DNA from: Sabulitectum sp964604135
GTDB taxonomy: Bacteria; Fermentibacterota; Fermentibacteria; Fermentibacterales; JCC-6
Assembly: GCA_964604135.1 (NCBI GenBank)
Contig: CAZRXU010000041.1
Span: forward strand, 1-20,655
Length of the DNA stretch: 20,655 nucleotides
Reading direction: 5' to 3'
Part shown: piece by piece, positions 16,090 through 20,655 of the stretch
Layout: each line of letters opens with the position of its first letter
How positions within the stretch are numbered: the first letter of the stretch is position 1
The notes under the pieces: model-generated
Databases searched by the model: none
What the model was told of the DNA's origin: nothing
Seen by the model: only the letters and a program-made list of their open reading frames with translations
Made by a program: the position numbers and the translations under genes

Positions 16090-16462
16090 AGATTATGTGT
16101 CTGATACACCGGAGGAATGTGACGATCTGGCCAGGCGTATTGCGCACAAGATCGTTGAGCGGGATCTGACAGTTCCGGCAATCATTTTTCTGGAGTCAAT
16201 AAAGCCGGTATCATTTCTGGGAAGTCAGATGCTGGTGTTCGCAAATCCTGTGATTTCTCTTCTGGTTCAGTCGGGAGATTACTACAGGTTTGTACGGATG
16301 ATTGAAGACCGGGAGAACGTAGAGAAACTTACAGTTGCAATAGAAGAAGAAAACGCACTGGTTTCCGAACAGAGGCGGAAAGAAAAGCTTGAAAGACGAA
16401 AGAACCGCAAAGGTTTCTTCAGAAGTTTGTTCCGCAGAAACAAGAATCATTCGGGAGCCTAA
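16058..16462 (+). CDS. Unrecognised conserved-looking protein with basic tail, 134 aa
   Basis: The TTG start at 16058 has GGAGG six bases upstream and overlaps the previous gene by 32 bases. The core (about residues 17-97) is mostly helical: DDLARRIAHKIVERDLTVPA, then IIFLESIKPVSFLGSQ, a moderately hydrophobic FANPVISLLV and a final MIEDRENVEKLTVAIEEE. From memory, short proteins with the pattern LT-PAI-FLE-KP-SF-GSQ and a final RENVE motif occur in many anaerobes without assigned function, which supports a real gene but no job. Residues 105-129 form a strongly basic tail (KEKLERRKNRKGFFRSLF and following) that could bind nucleic acid or membrane phosphates. The hydrophobic part is too short and polar-flanked for a sure membrane segment. 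It lies three bases after a PH-like membrane protein stop region and just before the MutL-like gene, so the three may act together. Confidence 0.7.
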   Translation: MNLFGPGLDPEDYVSDTPEECDDLARRIAHKIVERDLTVPAIIFLESIKPVSFLGSQMLVFANPVISLLVQSGDYYRFVRMIEDRENVEKLTVAIEEENALVSEQRRKEKLERRKNRKGFFRSLFRRNKNHSGA

Positions 16463-16480
16463 CAAGTGAAGGGAGATGCA

Positions 16481-18358
16481 GTGGCCGCTGAAAGAATGCA
16501 AACTATTTTAGCCACCGACTGCGGTAGTACCACAACCAAATCCATACTCATTGAGTACAGCGAGGAAGCTGGTCGCTATCGTCTCGCCCGCCGAGGGGAA
16601 GCTCCGACAACAGTTGAGGCCCCTGCGGAGGATGTAACCAAAGGTGTTCTTAACGCAGTTGGAGAGATTGAAGACCTTGAAGGACGCCATTTTCTTAAAG
16701 ACGACGGAAGCGGAGTTCATGTGAGGGAAGGCGCAGGCGACGGAGTTGATCTTTATGTTTCAACCTCTTCCGCCGGAGGCGGGCTTCAGATGACCGTTGC
16801 AGGTGTTGTTAAATCAATGACAGGCGAAAGTGCCCAGAGGGCTGCTCTTGGTGCCGGTGCTATTGTTATGGACATTGTAGCTTCCAACGACAGAAGGCTT
16901 CCGCACGAGAAGGTAGAGGATATCAGGCGGCTTCGCCCGGACATGATTCTTCTGTCTGGTGGTATCGATGGCGGAACGATTGATCATGTTGTTGAGCTGG
17001 CCGAAATTATCCGTGCAGCAGATCCCAAGCCAAGGTTTGGTGTGGGATTTAAACTGCCGGTTATTTTTGCCGGAAACAAAGATGCTGCCGGTGCTGTGAA
17101 GGAAGAACTGGGATCCACAGTGGAGCTTAAGATAGTGGATAATCTGCGCCCTGTTCTTGAGCGGGAAAACCTGGGTCCTGCCAGAGACCTTATTCACGAG
17201 CTGTTTATGGAGCATGTGATGGCTCAGGCTCCAGGATACGCTCACCTTATGGAGTGGACCGGTCGGTTTGAAGACGGCAAGTGGAAGAATGTTCCCATCA
17301 TGCCAACACCGGGTGCCGTAGGCAAACTCATCGAAAGGGTTGCAAAGATGGAAAACATCCATGTTATGGGTGTTGATATCGGTGGTGCAACAACAGATGT
17401 TTTCAGCGTGTTTGACAGCAGCGGAGAGCCGGTTTTCAACCGTACTGTAAGTGCCAACCTGGGAATGAGCTACTCTATCAGTAATGTTCTTGCCAGTGCC
17501 GGTATGGACAGTGTAATGCGCTGGGTCCCGTTCCATGTTGACGAAGCTGATCTCCGCAACAGAATAAGAAACAAGATGATACGGCCCACCACCATTCCTC
17601 AGGAACTGGAAGAATTGATTATTGAGCAGGCCATAGCCAGGGAAGCTCTCAGGCTGGCCCTTGTTCAGCACAAGGAGCTTGCAACAGGTCTTAAGGGTGT
17701 TGCCCAGGAGAGAACAATAGGTGACGCGTTCGAGCAGAGCCAGACAGGCGCTACTCTTGTTAACATGATGGATCTTGATCTTCTTATAGGTTCAGGTGGT
17801 GTTCTTAGCCACGCGCCCAGACGAAGCCAGACTGCCATGATGCTTATAGACAGTTTCCTGCCCGAGGGTGTAACAATGCTTGCAGTTGATTCTATATTCA
17901 TGATGCCGCACCTGGGTGTGCTCAGTGAAGTTCATCCCCAGGCGGCTGTTGAGGTGTTTAACAACGACTGTCTTATTAAACTCGGTCCCTGCATTGCCCC
18001 GTCCGGTTCTTTCAAGAAGGCTGATCACCTGGCTGTGGTTAAGCTAGTGATGCCTGATGGAAAAACAGTGGAAGAGAAGATAATTCCGGGAGAGATGAAG
18101 CTGATACCCTTGGGAGTAGGAGAAAAAGCCACTGCGGTAATTACCCCGGTAAAGGGGCTTGATGTTGGCAACGGTCCCGGCGAAGAATGGGAAGGCACTA
18201 TTGAGGGTGGAATAGTAGGTATCGTTCTCGACGGAAGAGGAAGGCATCCTTTCAACCTTCCAGAGGATGACGCGAAACGGGTACAGATGCTCCAGACCTG
18301 GTCGCAGACACTGAATTGTTATCCGGAGCGCTTCCTTACAATGGGAGGTGGTGAATAA
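16481..18358 (+). CDS. MutL/GlmL-like ASKHA-fold ATPase, 625 aa
   Basis: I chose the GTG at 16481, five bases after GGGAG; a GTG at 16466 would add five residues. The protein belongs to the MutL (GlmL) family, which in glutamate-fermenting clostridia lies beside glutamate mutase and is thought to reactivate that B12 enzyme. ASKHA signatures are clear: ATDCGSTTTKSILIE (phosphate 1, about 11-25), STSSAGGGLQMTVAGVV, LLSGGIDGGTIDHV (about 157-170) and GVDIGGATTDVFSV (phosphate 2, about 297-310). The C-terminal part has GSGGVLSHAPR and GPCIAPSGSF. It is longer than the best-known clostridial members. No glutamate mutase (MutS/GlmS, MutE/GlmE) or other B12-binding motif is encoded in this window. 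It overlaps the next gene by one base (TAATG), so the two are almost certainly made together. It may instead reactivate or load some other enzyme. Confidence 0.88.
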   Translation: MAAERMQTILATDCGSTTTKSILIEYSEEAGRYRLARRGEAPTTVEAPAEDVTKGVLNAVGEIEDLEGRHFLKDDGSGVHVREGAGDGVDLYVSTSSAGGGLQMTVAGVVKSMTGESAQRAALGAGAIVMDIVASNDRRLPHEKVEDIRRLRPDMILLSGGIDGGTIDHVVELAEIIRAADPKPRFGVGFKLPVIFAGNKDAAGAVKEELGSTVELKIVDNLRPVLERENLGPARDLIHELFMEHVMAQAPGYAHLMEWTGRFEDGKWKNVPIMPTPGAVGKLIERVAKMENIHVMGVDIGGATTDVFSVFDSSGEPVFNRTVSANLGMSYSISNVLASAGMDSVMRWVPFHVDEADLRNRIRNKMIRPTTIPQELEELIIEQAIAREALRLALVQHKELATGLKGVAQERTIGDAFEQSQTGATLVNMMDLDLLIGSGGVLSHAPRRSQTAMMLIDSFLPEGVTMLAVDSIFMMPHLGVLSEVHPQAAVEVFNNDCLIKLGPCIAPSGSFKKADHLAVVKLVMPDGKTVEEKIIPGEMKLIPLGVGEKATAVITPVKGLDVGNGPGEEWEGTIEGGIVGIVLDGRGRHPFNLPEDDAKRVQMLQTWSQTLNCYPERFLTMGGGE

Positions 18359-19485
18359 TGGCTTTTGCATACACACCGGGGTTGAGGGTAGCAGATGTTG
18401 CAGATATCTCAAAGGTACGAAGACTTCCCCTTAAGGGAGAGGTTCTTGCTGCCGTGGGAGACTCCATAGAAGCAGACACCATTGTTGCCCGCACAGAACT
18501 TCCAGGCAATGTAAAGATGTTCAACATAGCTAACCTGCTTGGTGTTCCACCGTCTGATATACCTGAACTGCTGCTTAAGAAAGAAGGAGAGGTAATCAGT
18601 GCCGATGAACCTCTTGCTCAGAGCAAAGGGCTGTTCGGAAAATACTTCAAGAACACGGTAAAAAGCCCCATCGACGGAGTGTTTGAGAGCTTCAATGAGA
18701 TAACCGGCCAGGCTGTTCTCCGCGAGCCTCCGATTCCAGTGGAGATAGACGGTTATGTAAAGGGCAAAGTTACAGAAGTTCTGCCGGGAGAGGGTGTAGT
18801 TGTTCAGACACACTGCACTTTTGTTCAGGGTATTTTCGGCATTGGCGGCGAGGTTCGCGGAGAGTTGAAAGCGGTTTGCTCTGCTCCTGATGAAGAGGTT
18901 ACAGCCGATAAAATTACTCCGGACTGCAAAGGCAAGATCGTTATAGGTGGAAACTACATAAGCCACAGCGTTTTGAAGAAAGCAATTACTACCGGAGTGA
19001 AAGCGGTTGTTGTAGGCGGTTTCGATGACAAAGACCTGAAGGATCTTCTTGGATTTGATCTTGGTGTTGCCATTACAGGCCACGAGAAACTTGGTATCAC
19101 TCTGATTCTTACAGAAGGATTCGGTAAAATGACCATGGCATCCGGCACCTTCGAGCTGCTTAAGCTTCGCGAAGGCATGGTGGCCAGTGTGAACGGAGCA
19201 ACTCAGATCCGTGCGGGAGTTATGCGTCCTGAAATTGTGGTTCCTCTTCCGGCAGAAGCAGCAAGTGGAACAACCAGCACAAAGCAGGCTGGTGCCATGG
19301 ATATTGGCAGTTCCATCCGCTGTATCAGGTCTCCTTACTTCGGAATGATAGGCATAGTTGCAGCACTTCCCCCTGAGCTTCAGGTAGTTGATTCAGAAGC
19401 TAAGGTAAGAGTTCTTGAGGTCGAGTTTCCGGATGGTAAAAAGTATACAGTGCCAAGAGCCAATGTAGAGCTCATTGAGGGCTGA
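18358..19485 (+). CDS. MutL-associated protein with barrel-sandwich and KOW-like domains, 375 aa
   Basis: The ATG at 18358 overlaps the stop of the MutL-like gene and has GGGAGGTGG upstream (from 18344). Residues about 25-175 look like barrel-sandwich hairpins of the RnfC/biotinyl-lipoyl kind (LPLKGEVLAAVGDSIEAD, VKSPIDGVFESFNEITGQ, GKVTEVLPGEGVVV, GIFGIGGEVRGEL), but no carrier Lys motif is present, so it is probably a structural rather than a prosthetic-group domain. Residues about 192-290 are an alpha/beta segment (GKIVIGGNYISHSVLKKAI, TTGVKAVVVGGFDD, ITLILTEGFG). Residues about 318-375 resemble a KOW/SH3-like barrel (SSIRCIRSPYFGMIGIV, VLEVEFPDGKKYTVPRANVE). I do not know a named family or function. 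Tight coupling to the ASKHA ATPase suggests a partner subunit. It is the last gene before a strong terminator. Confidence 0.82.
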   Translation: MAFAYTPGLRVADVADISKVRRLPLKGEVLAAVGDSIEADTIVARTELPGNVKMFNIANLLGVPPSDIPELLLKKEGEVISADEPLAQSKGLFGKYFKNTVKSPIDGVFESFNEITGQAVLREPPIPVEIDGYVKGKVTEVLPGEGVVVQTHCTFVQGIFGIGGEVRGELKAVCSAPDEEVTADKITPDCKGKIVIGGNYISHSVLKKAITTGVKAVVVGGFDDKDLKDLLGFDLGVAITGHEKLGITLILTEGFGKMTMASGTFELLKLREGMVASVNGATQIRAGVMRPEIVVPLPAEAASGTTSTKQAGAMDIGSSIRCIRSPYFGMIGIVAALPPELQVVDSEAKVRVLEVEFPDGKKYTVPRANVELIEG

Positions 19486-19501
19486 TTTACTTTCGTTATG
19501 C

Positions 19502-19531
19502 ATGGGGGCGCGGAAGCGCCCCCATTTTGTT
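19502..19531 (+). terminator. Intrinsic terminator of the gcv-mutL gene train
   Basis: ATGGGGGCGC (19502-19511) and GCGCCCCCAT (19516-19525) form a perfect 10-base stem closed by a GGAA loop and followed by TTTTGTT on the plus strand. It lies 16 bases after the last stop codon. On the other strand no T tract follows, so it works one way only. Confidence 0.9.
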
Positions 19532-19758
19532 ATTCTCGATACAAGGCAGTACTCTGTATACCCTATGCTTTCGCATCCTGCTTGCTCTCCTGAGCCCCAG
19601 CTTCGTTACCGGTTTAATTACATAGCGGTGCTATGCGCATAAACCAGTGCCTTGCTGGAGTTCAGAATACCGGCGCATCATATCGGAATATTAGGGCGTA
19701 CAGAGCACTAGCTGCAATGCCACACTCAAAACAGGGTCATTTACAAAGCAGAACCTTC
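19532..19758. other. Intergenic region between convergent genes, with an imperfect hairpin
   Basis: No coding frame could be supported here. CATAGC-GGT-GCTATG (19621-19635) is a perfect six-base stem with a three-base loop, and it is extended after an internal loop by GGTTTA (19611-19616) pairing with TAAACC (19640-19645). There is no T tract on either side, so it is not a standard terminator; it could be an RNA structure or a remnant of a dispersed repeat. Confidence 0.45.
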
Positions 19759-20604
19759 TCAGTGATAGCCGAACTCTTGAAAACGATACACGGGAAGGTT
19801 TGCCTTCCCGTGATTTTCCCAGTAGGAAAATCCGTGTTCAAGCAGCAGAGCAAGTATCTCTTTGTGCGAATCGTGAACTATTACCTCAAGGTAGTCAAGT
19901 CTTTTCTTCTCTGCCAAAACAAAAATTCCGCTGATAAATCCGTCCATGTCGTTGAGTGATGAAGCCAGCGGTGATATTTCCTGACCGCGGTTTGCAGCAA
20001 GGAATCTCGCCCCGGACTCTGCCTGCCAGAATCCTGCATTGTTTTTCATCCAGCGGACCGAACCCTTGTTTCTGTGGCCGATGTACTTCCACCCGCACGG
20101 GGCATGGTGGGGATAGATGGAGAAATCTGCTGTTTTCGGAGAGACCTTCCTTAGCTTCGTGGCTGTATCAGGCAGCGAAGGATTTTCCATGGAAACAACA
20201 TGAAACATCTCAGAGACCTGAAAGCCTTGTTTCTCTGCCATGGATATGCTTTCGACATTGTTGATATATGTCGAGAACTCTATGGCTTTGAACTCTCCCT
20301 TTTTGTGTTTTGTAACTGCCGTCTGAAGAATACTGTCAGACAGAGCTCTGCCGTAGCCTTTTCCCTTGAAGTCTGTGTGAACCCTCAGACCTTCAAGCCA
20401 GGCAACATCCCCAGGCATGGAAGATAGTTTTCCGCAGGCTACCACTCTGCCGTCTACCTCACCTACAAAAAAACCGTCTTCTTCTACCCACGCATGAGAG
20501 ACATTCTCAAGATAGTCATCCCCGTCCCAAGTGGTTTTCGAAATTGCAGAAAGATCGCTCAGGTCACCGGCATCTGCTTTTCTGATCAGCAGTTTCTTTT
20601 TCAT
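19759..20604 (-). CDS. Tandem-GNAT-type N-acetyltransferase, 281 aa
   Basis: The ATG at 20604 has GGAG (20610-20613 on the complement) five bases upstream. Residues about 5-150 form a GNAT domain: strand and loop FFVGEVDGRVVACGKLSS, motif A at 71-87 (EGLRVHTDFKGKGYGRA, with Lys80-Gly81-Lys82-Gly83-Tyr84-Gly85 as the acetyl-CoA pyrophosphate loop), and motif B in INNVESISMAEKQGF. Residues about 160-281 look like a second, degenerate GNAT-like domain ending LDYLEVIVHDSHKEILALLLEHGF, without a visible CoA loop. Two-domain proteins of this type transfer an acetyl group to small amines, antibiotics or proteins; the acceptor cannot be read from sequence. It stands alone, convergent to the gcv train. 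A perfect 10-base inverted repeat lies inside its 3' end. Confidence 0.85.
   Translation of the reverse strand: MKKKLLIRKADAGDLSDLSAISKTTWDGDDYLENVSHAWVEEDGFFVGEVDGRVVACGKLSSMPGDVAWLEGLRVHTDFKGKGYGRALSDSILQTAVTKHKKGEFKAIEFSTYINNVESISMAEKQGFQVSEMFHVVSMENPSLPDTATKLRKVSPKTADFSIYPHHAPCGWKYIGHRNKGSVRWMKNNAGFWQAESGARFLAANRGQEISPLASSLNDMDGFISGIFVLAEKKRLDYLEVIVHDSHKEILALLLEHGFSYWENHGKANLPVYRFQEFGYH
19789..19812. repeat. Perfect inverted repeat inside the 3' end of the GNAT gene
   Basis: CACGGGAAGG and CCTTCCCGTG form a perfect 10-base stem around a TTTG loop. It codes for the HGKANLP segment of the acetyltransferase. On the plus strand it is followed by ATTTTCCC and on the minus strand by TATCGTTTTC, so it could slow or stop transcription arriving from either side, but it may also be chance. 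Confidence 0.45.
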
Positions 20605-20622
20605 ATCAACTCCGTTTTTGGC

Positions 20623-20652
20623 ATATCAAGAAAGACAGTACTTACAGTCCAA
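20623..20652 (-). promoter_or_regulatory. Possible promoter of the acetyltransferase gene
   Basis: On the complement TTGGAC (20647-20652) and TGATAT (20623-20628) are 18 bases apart and lie shortly before the ribosome site. Both boxes match consensus only partly and the window ends just beyond, so this is a weak call. Confidence 0.25.
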
Positions 20653-20655
20653 TAT

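Noticed and set aside
16814..17671. Long open frame on the minus strand opposite the MutL-like gene (285 codons)
   Set aside because: It lies wholly opposite a gene with clear ASKHA motifs, has no convincing ribosome site and has unusual His/Asn/Cys-rich composition typical of an antisense shadow.
18409..19083. 224-codon frame on the minus strand opposite the 375-residue gene
   Set aside because: No ribosome site or motif; Asn/Phe/Tyr-rich composition of an antisense shadow.

Overview
The window reads as a chromosomal contig from an uncultured anaerobic bacterium, probably of the FCB superphylum or a related candidate phylum such as Fermentibacterota. This placement is an inference. It rests on a gingipain-like C25 peptidase, a C-terminal FlgD/Por-type sorting domain, FG-GAP-like secreted proteins, a split-P glycine cleavage system, and a long MutL-like ASKHA protein paired with a barrel-sandwich/KOW-like protein. 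No rRNA, tRNA, CRISPR array or insertion sequence was found. A run of 100 N (7479-7578) is an assembly gap.

Region 1 (1-7872) is a cell-surface block. A truncated secreted LamG/DUF1080-like protein on the minus strand diverges from a plus-strand series: an unrecognised lipoprotein, a lipoprotein joining a fibronectin-III-like module to a ComEC-type metallo-beta-lactamase domain, a 1257-residue gingipain-like protease with CARDB-like and FG-GAP-like modules, and a secreted propeller-like protein. The last is broken by the assembly gap, and after the gap a typical FlgD/T9SS-type sorting domain appears.

Region 2 (7873-11343) holds regulation and stress genes. A compact VapBC toxin-antitoxin pair carries an operator-like repeat upstream. 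It converges on a minus-strand pair: an unrecognised 196-residue protein translationally coupled to a PAS-PAS-PAS-GAF-GGDEF diguanylate cyclase with an intact inhibitory I-site.

Region 3 (11344-19531) is one long plus-strand gene train ending in a strong intrinsic terminator: gcvT, gcvH, gcvPA, gcvPB, a small two-helix membrane protein with a PH-like domain, a 134-residue unrecognised protein, a MutL/GlmL-like ASKHA ATPase and a 375-residue protein with barrel-sandwich and KOW-like modules. Genes from gcvPA onward are joined by gaps of a few bases or by overlaps, several with TTG or GTG starts. The first four genes make the glycine decarboxylase T, H and split P proteins (the L protein is not here). 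The last four form a module of unknown job. The MutL-like protein has no glutamate mutase or other B12 mutase beside it, which makes this module the most interesting part of the window.

Region 4 (19532-20655) is a 228-base intergenic stretch with a hairpin, followed by a minus-strand tandem-GNAT acetyltransferase that converges on the gcv train.
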